A stretch of DNA of 20,977 nt from Actinomycetes bacterium (GTDB lineage: Bacteria; Actinomycetota; Actinomycetes; Mycobacteriales; Mycobacteriaceae): NCBI GenBank assembly GCA_023460175.1, contig JAEWRC010000188.1, positions 1-20,977 on the forward strand. The letters are read 5' to 3'. The notes under the pieces were generated by a model that did no database searches, was not told where the DNA came from, and saw nothing but the letters and a program-made list of their open reading frames with translations. How positions within the stretch are numbered: position 1 is the first letter of the stretch; each line of letters begins with the position of its first letter. The position numbers and the translations under genes are program-made. Shown here one piece after another: positions 1-8,147 of the stretch.

Positions 1-142
1 GCACCCCGGCGGCCGCGTCGAGTTCGGCGGACTCGCACCGCCGCGGTGCGGCGGGCAGTGCCTGCGGCTGCCCGGGCGCGCACAAGGCGCGCATGCAGGC
101 CAGAAAGCCGTGCCGGCCGTCGTGCACCTGATCCCAGCTCAT
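1..142 (-). CDS. phnH: C-P lyase subunit PhnH, N-terminal fragment (cut by window edge)
   Basis: Reading the minus strand from an ATG at 142 gives 47 residues that stay open to the left edge. The start MSWDQVHDGRHGFLACMRAL followed by CAPG resembles the PhnH N-terminus, where a V-x-D-x-x-x-x-F-R-x-L-x-x-A-x-x-x-PG pattern is usual. The ATG overlaps the phnG stop codon (ATGA at 139-142), so translation is probably coupled. PhnH is a subunit of the PhnGHIJ core that installs alkylphosphonate on the ribose of a nucleoside triphosphate before C-P bond cleavage. The identification rests on the short N-terminal motif plus operon position. The rest of the gene, and presumably phnI, phnJ and others, lie outside the window. 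Confidence 0.72.
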   Translation of the reverse strand, partial: MSWDQVHDGRHGFLACMRALCAPGQPQALPAAPRRCESAELDAAAGV

Positions 143-555
143 GCTTCGGCCAGCCTGGTCGCGGCCACCCGGCGGGCGCGTTCGCGGGTCGCGTGCTGCA
201 CCTGTTCCGCGGTCTGGCGGCACAGGTGCTCGACGCGTGCGGCGTGCGGACCGCCGAGTTGGGCCGCGGCGTCGCAGACCGCCGCGGCCACCGCACCCAC
301 CGGGTCGTAGCCGCTGCGGTAACCGTCCCCGCGCACGCCGCCCAACTCCACGGTGCATCGGCTCAGCCCGACGTGGCCGAGAACCGCGGTGCTGGAGTCG
401 GTCCCGGGGATGGGCAACCGGATGGGCGCGCTGACGGACTCGGGGCCGGCGATGACCTCGACGCCGGGCACCTCGGCCAGGATGTCGTTGGCCAGTGCCT
501 CCAGGTCGGCGGCCTCGGCGGCGGCCAACGCCTCGAAGCGGTGCTCGGGGCTCAT
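139..555 (-). CDS. phnG: C-P lyase subunit PhnG
   Basis: This 138-residue protein is close to the usual PhnG length of about 150. It has the PhnG layout: a helical N-terminus (FEALAAAEAADLEALAND), a central strand segment around residues 55-80 (LGHVGLSRCTVELGGVRGDG) followed by GY-x-x-G-x-DP, then a run (AVAAAVCDAAAQ) matching the helix after that motif in PhnG, and an Arg/Ala-rich tail. PhnG forms the C-P lyase core complex with PhnH, PhnI and PhnJ and helps form alkylphosphonate-ribose triphosphate. Start and stop overlap phnF (552-555) and phnH (139-142) by four bases, so it is mid-operon. No odd codon use or truncation is visible. The family call is from motif resemblance and context. Confidence 0.82.
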   Translation of the reverse strand: MSPEHRFEALAAAEAADLEALANDILAEVPGVEVIAGPESVSAPIRLPIPGTDSSTAVLGHVGLSRCTVELGGVRGDGYRSGYDPVGAVAAAVCDAAAQLGGPHAARVEHLCRQTAEQVQHATRERARRVAATRLAEA

Positions 556-1286
556 CGCAGATCCACCGTGAACTGCACGCGGTCACCCGGGAAGCGGTGC
601 TCGACGGCGGCGACGGGATCGCCGTGCTGATCGACGTTGACGCCGCGCATGCCGAAGATCGCGTCGCCCACCCGGATCCGCAGGTGTTCGGCGTCGGCGG
701 GCTCGGCCAGCGCCGCGACGAAGGTCCGGTGGCCGCGCTGCATCGTCACGCCGTGCGCCTCGAGCAGGAAATCGAACAGCGACGTCTGCCCCTGCCACCG
801 CTCGATCAACCCGGGGAAGCGCCGGACGCCGATCCGGGTCTCGGACAGCGACCAGGGCTGGTCGTCGACCAGGCGCACGGTTCGACACACCAGAACCGCG
901 TCGGCGGTGCGCAGTTCGGCCCGCAGATCGGGATCGGCACTGACGGTGCGGGACAGTTCGCGGATGTTCACGCGGTGGCCGCGTTCGCGCATGTTGCGGG
1001 TGAAGCTGGCGTGCTTGCCCGCCGACACGTCGTAGCGCAGCCGCGGGGTGGCCACGAACGAGCCCTTGCCGTGCAGCGTGTCGATGATGCCGCGACGGTT
1101 CAGTTCGTCGAGCGCCCGGCGCACCGTCAGCCGGTTCACATCGAACTCGGCGGACAGTTCGGCCTCGCTGGGCAACCGGTCGCCGGGCTGGGCGTGTTCG
1201 GCCAGCCGGGCCTCGAGAAGGTCGCCGAGCTGCCGGTAGATGGGCCGGTCGCCGAATCTGTTGAGCACCGCGACAGCGTTGGTCAT
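552..1286 (-). CDS. phnF: GntR/HutC-family repressor PhnF
   Basis: This 244-residue regulator has an N-terminal winged helix-turn-helix at about residues 12-80, including PSEAELSAEFDVNRLTVRRA and a GKGSFV wing, typical of GntR proteins. A UTRA ligand-binding domain of the HutC subfamily fills the rest (about 95-240). Membership of a phosphonate operon points to PhnF, which in M. smegmatis represses phnDCE. The ATG at 1286 overlaps the phnE stop (ATGA, 1283-1286), and the stop overlaps the phnG start. An open frame continues upstream through phnE but lacks GntR features, so 1286 is the sensible start. The gene sits inside the operon between permease and C-P lyase genes rather than divergent from phnD. 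Autoregulation through operator-like sites before phnD is inferred. Confidence 0.85.
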   Translation of the reverse strand: MTNAVAVLNRFGDRPIYRQLGDLLEARLAEHAQPGDRLPSEAELSAEFDVNRLTVRRALDELNRRGIIDTLHGKGSFVATPRLRYDVSAGKHASFTRNMRERGHRVNIRELSRTVSADPDLRAELRTADAVLVCRTVRLVDDQPWSLSETRIGVRRFPGLIERWQGQTSLFDFLLEAHGVTMQRGHRTFVAALAEPADAEHLRIRVGDAIFGMRGVNVDQHGDPVAAVEHRFPGDRVQFTVDLR

Positions 1287-2110
1287 GGGTAGTCCTCCTG
1301 GCCCAGCACCCGGCGCCGGATCGCCGCCGAGAGTCGTTCGAATGCAACAACAACGAGAAGAATCGAGAGAATGATCGTGAACGCCTCGTCGTAGCGCAGC
1401 AGCGTCATGGACGTGGCCAGCTCGATCCCGATGCCGCCGGCGCCCACCAGGCCCAGCACCACCGAGGAACGCACCGAGGATTCCAGCGCGAACATCGACG
1501 TCGTCACGAACGACGGCAGGCAGGCCGGGAGCACCCCGCCGGCGAGCACCCCGACGCGGGACGCGCCCAGCGCGCGCAGTCCCTCCAGTCGTCCGGGTTC
1601 CAGATCCTCGATGCTCTCGGCGAAGAACCGTCCGCAGAAACCCATGACGTCGACGGTGATGGCCAGCACGCCGGCCTCGGGACCGAGGCCCACCGCGACC
1701 ACGAAGATCAGTCCCCAGACCAGGTCGGGGATGCTGCGGCACACGGTGATGACCCCGCGCGCGGAGCCGTAGAGCGTCCAGTGCGGGGAGATGTTGCGAG
1801 CCGCCAGCGCGGCCAGCGGAAGGCTCAGCAGGACACCGAGGATGGTGCCCAGCAACGCCATCTCGATGGTCACCAGCAGGGCTTTGAGAATGGGTCCCAG
1901 CCGACTCGCGTCGGGCGGGATCGCGTCGGAGAAGAACTCCCCCAGCCGCAGGGTGCCGATCGCCAGCGACCCGGGGTCCACCTTGGCGCCCTGGGTCCAG
2001 CCGTGGATCAGCAGGCAACCGGCGACCAGGACGATCACCAGGCTGAACAGGCTGGGACGGCGCAGCCGGGCGGGGCCGGCCGCCTCCGGCCGCGTCAGCG
2101 TCGGACTCAC
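1283..2110 (-). CDS. phnE: Phosphonate ABC transporter permease PhnE
   Basis: This 275-residue integral membrane protein has hydrophobic segments at about residues 21-38, 72-105, 128-155, 187-205, 215-235 and 243-258. An EAA-type loop (EGLRALGASRVGVLAGGVLP, about 176-195) docks with the ATPase, and the PhnE-typical stretch ending LGLVGAGGIG follows (about 219-228). It would form the membrane channel of the importer with PhnC. The start is a GTG at 2110 overlapping the phnC stop (GTGA). The stop overlaps the phnF ATG. Substrate (phosphonate, phosphite or phosphate) cannot be read from the permease alone. Linkage to phnG and phnH favours organophosphonates. Confidence 0.9.
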   Translation of the reverse strand: MSPTLTRPEAAGPARLRRPSLFSLVIVLVAGCLLIHGWTQGAKVDPGSLAIGTLRLGEFFSDAIPPDASRLGPILKALLVTIEMALLGTILGVLLSLPLAALAARNISPHWTLYGSARGVITVCRSIPDLVWGLIFVVAVGLGPEAGVLAITVDVMGFCGRFFAESIEDLEPGRLEGLRALGASRVGVLAGGVLPACLPSFVTTSMFALESSVRSSVVLGLVGAGGIGIELATSMTLLRYDEAFTIILSILLVVVAFERLSAAIRRRVLGQEDYP

Positions 2111-2913
2111 GAGGCCCTCGACGCGTAGACCGCATTCAGTCGGGCCGGGTCGCAGGACCCGCTGGGCTGATCGAGTTCGATTGCTCCGCCGCGTAATCCG
2201 ATGATGCGGTCGGAGTACCGCAGCGCCAGGTCGACGTGATGCATCGCCATGATGACCGTGACCCCGCTGTCGGCGGCGATGGACCGCAGCAGGTCCATCG
2301 CCGAGATCGCCGACGCCGGATCCAGGCTGGCGACCGGCTCGTCGGCAAGGATCAGCCGGGGCCGCTGCATGAGCATCCGGGCGATCGCGACCCGCTGCTG
2401 CTGACCACCGCTGAGGGACTCCACCCGGCGGTCGGCGAGGTCGGCGAGGCCCACTCGCTCGAGCGCCTGCAGCGCCTCGTCGCGCACCTCCTGGACCGCC
2501 AACAGCGGCCAGGCGCAGCGCAATCCGCGTCGCCCCATGGCGCCGTGCACGACGTTGTCGAACGCGGACAACCGACCCACCAGATGGAACCGCTGGAACA
2601 CGAAGCCCACATCGCGGCGCACCGCGCGCAGGGTGCGCCGGGAGGCCGCCGTCACGTCGACGTCACCGAGGCGGATGGTGCCGGCCGACGGTTCGACCAG
2701 GCGCACCAGGCAGCGCAGCAGGGTCGACTTGCCCGCCCCGTTGGTGCCCACCAGGGCCACGCTCTCGCCCTGGCGCACCGTCAGATCCACCCCGGACAGC
2801 GTCGGCGCGGCGTTGCGTCGGTATCCGACGCGCAGCCCGGACACGGTGACCGCGGCCGGTCCGCGGCGCTGCTCAGCGGATACCCCGACTGCCGCCTCGA
2901 TGACCGAACCCAT
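2107..2913 (-). CDS. phnC: Phosphonate ABC transporter ATP-binding protein PhnC
   Basis: This 268-residue ABC ATPase has all nucleotide-binding motifs: Walker A GTNGAGKS (56-63), Q-loop Gln107, signature LSGGQQQR (167-174), Walker B LILADEP (187-193) and a switch His at 225/226 in MAMHHVD. The insertion between Q-loop and signature (GRRGLRCAWPLL, then a VRDEALQALERVGL helix) is the PhnC-type arrangement. It energises uptake by the PhnD-PhnE system. The ATG at 2913 lies one base after the phnD stop (TGA-G-ATG). The first 20 or so residues before AAVTVSGLRV are an unusual extension with no domain. An internal start is possible but not obvious. Confidence 0.9.
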   Translation of the reverse strand: MGSVIEAAVGVSAEQRRGPAAVTVSGLRVGYRRNAAPTLSGVDLTVRQGESVALVGTNGAGKSTLLRCLVRLVEPSAGTIRLGDVDVTAASRRTLRAVRRDVGFVFQRFHLVGRLSAFDNVVHGAMGRRGLRCAWPLLAVQEVRDEALQALERVGLADLADRRVESLSGGQQQRVAIARMLMQRPRLILADEPVASLDPASAISAMDLLRSIAADSGVTVIMAMHHVDLALRYSDRIIGLRGGAIELDQPSGSCDPARLNAVYASRAS

Positions 2914-2914
2914 C

Positions 2915-3811
2915 TCAGCTGCCGATGAATTCGGAGAAGTCGTTCACGCCGACGGCCTGATACATCGACCGCACCACGTCGTAGTCGCCGTCGGTGACGG
3001 TCACCAGGGTCGCGTTGTCGTACTTCGCGTTGTCCTTGCCCTCGAGCATCGCGGGCAGCAGCGTGTCGAAGTGGTCGACGAAGGTGGTCCGGATGGTCTC
3101 CACGGTCGCCTCGTCGAGATCCTCGCGGGCCATCAGCAGATCGGGCGGCAGGACTGGCCCCTCGGCCAGCATCCGGAACTGCGCCGGATCGTCCTCGGTA
3201 GCCATGAACTCCTCGTAGTCGTGGCAGCCGATACCGACCGAGGCCACATCACCGCGCTTGAGCGCCTGATGGACCGTGTCGCCCACGGTGAGCACCTCCA
3301 TGTCGGCGACCGGGTCTAGTCCGGCGTCGACGAGGATCTGAGAGGGCCCGAGATGTCCACTGGTGGAACCGACATCGGACATCGCGATCTTGGTGCCGCG
3401 CAGTGCGTCGAGGTCGGCCGGCCCGTCGCCGGTGGTGTAGATGCAGGAGCGGTAGCCGTCGCGTTCGATCGCGACGATGGGCTCGGCGCCGGTGCGCTCG
3501 TGCAGCACCACGTACTCGGCCGGGCCGGTGAAGACCACGTCCACCCGGTCGGCCTGCAGCGCCGCGGCGGCGGCCGTGCGGTCGTTGACCGCGAAGAAGT
3601 CGACGTCCAGACCGGACTGCTGCTCGAATTCGTCCTTGAAGGCCCCGAACTCGCGTTGCAGTTCCTCGAGACCCTGCAGGTCGGTGACCGCCAGCCGCAG
3701 CGTCGGGGACTGGGCCTGTTCCTCGCTGGGCGCGCCGCTGCAGGCCGCGACGGCGGCCGTCACGGTCAGCATTCCCACCGCGCCTACGATCGTGCCGCGT
3801 ACAGACATCAT
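2915..3811 (-). CDS. phnD: Phosphonate/phosphate-type ABC transporter substrate-binding lipoprotein PhnD
   Basis: This 298-residue exported binding protein begins with a lipoprotein signal: MMSVRG, a hydrophobic stretch, then the lipobox VAAC with acylated Cys at residue 24. The mature part has the PhnD/PtxB-family fold cues: LRLAVTDLQGLEEL near the N-terminus, a DVVFTGPAEYVVL segment, and the ligand-loop region SDVGSTSGHLGPSQ, where Ser/Thr side chains usually hold the phosphonate oxygens. It captures ligand outside the membrane and delivers it to PhnE/PhnC. Two adjacent ATGs (3811 and 3808) are possible starts. The purine-rich GGAAGAG at 3815-3821 is spaced better for 3808 (6 bases) than for 3811 (3 bases). 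It is the first gene of the phn operon. Whether the preferred ligand is phosphonate, phosphite or phosphate is not resolved. Confidence 0.87.
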   Translation of the reverse strand: MMSVRGTIVGAVGMLTVTAAVAACSGAPSEEQAQSPTLRLAVTDLQGLEELQREFGAFKDEFEQQSGLDVDFFAVNDRTAAAAALQADRVDVVFTGPAEYVVLHERTGAEPIVAIERDGYRSCIYTTGDGPADLDALRGTKIAMSDVGSTSGHLGPSQILVDAGLDPVADMEVLTVGDTVHQALKRGDVASVGIGCHDYEEFMATEDDPAQFRMLAEGPVLPPDLLMAREDLDEATVETIRTTFVDHFDTLLPAMLEGKDNAKYDNATLVTVTDGDYDVVRSMYQAVGVNDFSEFIGS

Positions 3812-3850
3812 GTTCTCTTCCGTTCGTTCGCCGATGGTCGCTGCAACTGC

Positions 3851-3867
3851 CGTATAGATGTCTAGAT
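3851..3867 (-). promoter_or_regulatory. phnD promoter -10 region with two adjacent PhnF/HutC-type operator matches
   Basis: On the plus strand two adjacent octamers, GTATAGAT (3852-3859) and GTCTAGAT (3860-3867), each match the HutC-subfamily operator core GT-N-TA-N-AC at five of six fixed positions; only the last base differs. On the minus strand the left copy contains TATAC (3852-3856), a good -10 candidate, which would start transcription near 3844 and give a leader of about 33 bases before phnD. A repressor bound here would cover the -10 box. That M. smegmatis PhnF binds TGGTATAGACCA-type sites is recalled from the literature. The assignment here is inference. Confidence 0.5.
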
Positions 3868-3869
3868 GT

Positions 3870-3902
3870 GCAACCGGAACTGCGGGTTAACGGCTGCTGA
3901 CG
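3870..3902 (-). promoter_or_regulatory. PHO-box-like 11-base direct repeats upstream of phnD
   Basis: On the minus strand three units begin exactly 11 bases apart: CGTCAGC (3902-3896), GTTAACC (3891-3885) and GTTCCGG (3880-3874). The middle unit matches the actinobacterial PHO-box unit GTTCACC at six of seven bases; the outer two match at four each. The last unit falls where the -35 element would sit relative to TATAC at 3852-3856, as in PhoB-type activated promoters. In mycobacteria the corresponding activator would be RegX3. The outer units are weak, so this is suggestive only. Confidence 0.35.
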
Positions 3903-3956
3903 GCTGAAAATCGGCTCGATGGCCAGCGCGGTCGACGCCGGGATGCCCCCGGCCGA

Positions 3957-3962
3957 TAGGGT
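3957..3962 (+). promoter_or_regulatory. Candidate -10 box for the ABC-F gene (possible leaderless transcript)
   Basis: TAGGGT fits the mycobacterial TANNNT -10 pattern and ends eight bases before the ATG at 3971. That places the start of transcription at or within a base or two of the start codon. No clear -35 element or ribosome binding site is present. A small inverted repeat (GCCGGG 3937-3942, CCCGGC 3948-3953) lies just upstream. The spacing is two bases longer than the ideal leaderless layout. Confidence 0.4.
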
Positions 3963-3970
3963 CGGCGGCA

Positions 3971-5749
<1,779 letters not shown>

Positions 5750-5751
5750 GC

Positions 5752-6621
5752 TCAGGCCGCGGTGATCCGCCGGAGAAAATCGATCTGATCGGCGACGATC
5801 CGCGGCCGCACCTCTTCGGCGTAGAAGTCGAAATGCGCCACCGGGTAGGTCTTGCGCTCACTGTGCGGCACCGCATCGGCCAGGGCTTCGGCAAGCTCCG
5901 GCGGGGTTTCGGCGTCGCCGGCTCCGATGCACACCAGCACCGGACAGGCCACGTTCGGCGCGACGGTCGCCGGCCGGTAACGCAGCATCTCCAGCAGTCC
6001 GCGCGGGGCCACCTGGTTGCGCCAGGTCGGGCTGGTCATGCCCGCGATGACGCGCTGCGCCTCGTCGCTGGCGATCACCGCGAACTCGCCGCGCCCACCC
6101 ACGGCGGACAGGTAGAGCGGCGGAAGCCGTAGTTTACCGCGCAGCCAATCCCCTGCCATGACGCCGAGCAGCTTGAGTGTGGCTGCGGTGGAACGTCCTT
6201 CGACCTTGCGCGGGAAACCGTTGAACGGAATCTGGGCGATGACGGCGGCGATATGGGGATCCCGGGACGCGGCGGTGACGACATGTCCGCCGCCCAGCGA
6301 GGTCCCCCACAGCACTACGGAGTCGACGCCCTCGATTCCGCGAGCGCGGTCGACGGCCGCGGCGATGTCGGCGAGCTGGCCCTCGACGCTCATCACCTGG
6401 CGGGGTTCGCCGTCACTGACACCGAAGCTGCGGTAGTCGAAAGTCAGGACGTGGTAGCCGGCCGTCGCGAAGTCGCGGGCGGTGGCCCGCAGAGCCGGGG
6501 TGTCCTGGGTACCACCGAATCCGGTGCACATCACGATGCAGTGCCGGCCCGGTTGGGCCGCGCGATACACGTGACCCACGCAGCGGGTCCCCTCAGACGT
6601 GAACATGACCCGTTCTGTCAT
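5752..6621 (-). CDS. Alpha/beta hydrolase (serine hydrolase of unknown substrate)
   Basis: This 289-residue cytosolic alpha/beta hydrolase has no signal peptide. The nucleophile elbow is GTSLGGG with Ser108, the acid is probably Asp236 in IGAGDAETP, and the base is His263 in PVAHFDFY, giving a complete triad in the right order. An oxyanion-type MCTGFGGTQD loop lies at about 31-40 and FDYRSFGVSDG at 61-71, both typical of the Hydrolase_4/acyl-peptidase-like group. Substrate is unknown; esterase, lipase or peptidase activity are all possible. It lies 16 bases after argH on the same strand, so it may be read through from the arg operon. It also has its own -10-like box at 6628-6633 placed exactly for a leaderless mRNA. 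No arginine-related role is implied by the protein. Confidence 0.82.
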   Translation of the reverse strand: MTERVMFTSEGTRCVGHVYRAAQPGRHCIVMCTGFGGTQDTPALRATARDFATAGYHVLTFDYRSFGVSDGEPRQVMSVEGQLADIAAAVDRARGIEGVDSVVLWGTSLGGGHVVTAASRDPHIAAVIAQIPFNGFPRKVEGRSTAATLKLLGVMAGDWLRGKLRLPPLYLSAVGGRGEFAVIASDEAQRVIAGMTSPTWRNQVAPRGLLEMLRYRPATVAPNVACPVLVCIGAGDAETPPELAEALADAVPHSERKTYPVAHFDFYAEEVRPRIVADQIDFLRRITAA

Positions 6622-6627
6622 GCCCCC

Positions 6628-6633
6628 AGCCTA
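6628..6633 (-). promoter_or_regulatory. Candidate -10 box giving a leaderless hydrolase mRNA
   Basis: On the minus strand TAGGCT (TANNNT) is followed by exactly six bases (GGGGGC) and then the hydrolase ATG. The A of the ATG would be the first transcribed base. The box lies entirely between the argH stop codon and the hydrolase start. There is no purine-rich Shine-Dalgarno of the AGGAG type, although GGGGG directly precedes the start. Confidence 0.5.
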
Positions 6634-6637
6634 GGAC

Positions 6638-8050
6638 TCAGCCGAACAGGCGGATGCGCAATTCCTCGACGGTCCGCCGCACCCCGGCGAGCTGATCCGC
6701 CACCCGGTCCGGGGCGGTACCGCCGCGCGCGTTGCGCGAGTTCACCGAACCCTCGACCGTCAGCACCTCGCGGACCGCGGGGGTCAGCGCCGCGTCGATG
6801 GACGCGAACTCCTCGTCGGTGAGTTGGTCCAGGCCCACCCCGCGGCCCTCGGCGATCCGGACCGCCGCACCGGCGGCCTCGTGCGCGTTGCGGAACGGAA
6901 CCCCCTGGCGCACCAGCCATTCGGCGATATCGGTGGCCAGCGTGTAACCGGCCGGGGCCAGCTCGGCCATCCGCGCCTCGTCGAACGTCAGGGTTCCGAC
7001 CAGGCCGGCCATCGCCGGCAACAGCAGCTCCAGCTGCGCCACCGAGTCGAAGACCGGTTCCTTGTCCTCCTGCAGATCCCGGTTGTAGGCCAGCGGCTGC
7101 GCCTTGAGGGTGGCCAGCAGGCCGGTCAAGTTGCCGATCAGCCGGCCGGACTTGCCGCGCGCCAACTCGGCGATGTCCGGATTCTTCTTCTGCGGCATGA
7201 TCGAACTGCCCGTCGACCAGGAGTCGTGGAGGGTGACATAGCCAAATTCGGTTGAGCTCCAGAGGATGATGTCCTCGGCCAGCCGGGATAGGTCCACGCC
7301 GATCTGGGCCAGCACGAACGCCGCCTCGGCCGCGAAGTCGCGGGCCGCGGTGGCATCCACGGAGTTGTCGGCCGCTCTGGCGAACCCGAGGTCGGCCGCG
7401 ATGGCGTCGGGGTCCAGCCCCAGCGAGGATCCGGCCAGCGCGCCCGATCCGTACGGCGACACCGCGGTGCGTCTGTCGAAGTCGGCGATGCGGTCGACGT
7501 CGCGCAGCAGCGGGTGCGCATGGGCCAGCAGGTGGTGGGCCAGCAGGATCGGCTGGGCCGACTGCAGGTGGGTCTTGCCCGGCATCACGGCGCTCGGATG
7601 CGCGGCCGCCTGCGCGGCCAACGCACCGACGACCTCGAGCACGCCGTCGGCGACCCGGCGCACCGCATCGCGCAGCCACAACCGAAACAGTGTGGCCACC
7701 TGGTCGTTTCGCGAGCGTCCCGCGCGCAGCCGGCCGCCCAGCTCGGGTCCCACCCGGTCGATCAGGCCGCGTTCGAGGGCGCCGTGCACATCCTCGTCGC
7801 TGGGCAGCGGACCGAAGCTGCCGTCGGCGACGTCGGAGCCCAGCGAATCCAGCCCCGCGAGGAGCCCGTCGCGCTGCTCATCGGTGAGCAGCCCGGCCGA
7901 GTGCAGCACCTTGGCGTGCGCCTTGGAGGCGGTGATGTCGTACGGCGCCAGCGCCCAGTCGAAATGTGTCGACTTGCTCAGCGCGGCCAGCGCGGGCGAC
8001 GGCCCGTCGGCGAACCGGCCGCCCCACAGCGACCCCTCGTTGGTGCTCAT
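6638..8050 (-). CDS. argH: Argininosuccinate lyase
   Basis: This 470-residue protein has the usual length for ArgH, which splits argininosuccinate into arginine and fumarate, the last step of arginine synthesis. The fumarase/aspartase-superfamily signature GSSIMPQKKNPD is at 281-292 with the catalytic Ser at 282/283. The general-acid His is His161 in GKTHLQSAQP, and SRNDQV lies at 113-118. The start at 8050 is supported by GAGGCGG at 8056-8062, five bases upstream. It is the last gene of the arg operon and is separated from argG by 97 bases containing a folded inverted repeat. That is unlike the tight junctions elsewhere, so argH may be separately tuned. Confidence 0.96.
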   Translation of the reverse strand: MSTNEGSLWGGRFADGPSPALAALSKSTHFDWALAPYDITASKAHAKVLHSAGLLTDEQRDGLLAGLDSLGSDVADGSFGPLPSDEDVHGALERGLIDRVGPELGGRLRAGRSRNDQVATLFRLWLRDAVRRVADGVLEVVGALAAQAAAHPSAVMPGKTHLQSAQPILLAHHLLAHAHPLLRDVDRIADFDRRTAVSPYGSGALAGSSLGLDPDAIAADLGFARAADNSVDATAARDFAAEAAFVLAQIGVDLSRLAEDIILWSSTEFGYVTLHDSWSTGSSIMPQKKNPDIAELARGKSGRLIGNLTGLLATLKAQPLAYNRDLQEDKEPVFDSVAQLELLLPAMAGLVGTLTFDEARMAELAPAGYTLATDIAEWLVRQGVPFRNAHEAAGAAVRIAEGRGVGLDQLTDEEFASIDAALTPAVREVLTVEGSVNSRNARGGTAPDRVADQLAGVRRTVEELRIRLFG

Positions 8051-8070
8051 GACAACCGCCTCGAAACCAG

Positions 8071-8132
8071 CGCGAGCGTGCGCAAACTACGCACTTTGCG
8101 CGGCGTGTCGGCCGCGAACACGCCCGCTCGCG
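8071..8132. repeat. Compound inverted repeat forming a three-way junction between argG and argH
   Basis: Three perfect stems nest with only one unpaired base (8079). The outer stem is CGCGAGCG (8071-8078) with CGCTCGCG (8125-8132). Hairpin 1 is GCGCAAA (8080-8086) with TTTGCGC (8095-8101). Hairpin 2 is GGCGTGT (8102-8108) with ACACGCC (8118-8124). That is 22 base pairs in 62 bases. An alternative stem GTGCG/CGCAC (8078-8082/8090-8094) competes with the outer stem and hairpin 1. It has no U-tract, so it is not a classic terminator. It may be a dispersed intergenic repeat, an mRNA processing or stability element, or a protein site. Directly after the argG stop the coding strand is also C-rich. 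Confidence 0.75.
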
Positions 8133-8147
8133 GGAAGGGGGTGGGGG

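Noticed and set aside
8071..8132. Rho-independent terminator after argG
   Set aside because: The stems are strong, but no T-rich run follows on either strand.
8133..8147. G-rich run on the plus strand next to the argG stop, possible G-quadruplex
   Set aside because: Only three clean G-tracts of three or more bases are present, so a standard three-tier quadruplex cannot form within it. It is noted only as a C-rich stretch of the argG mRNA tail.
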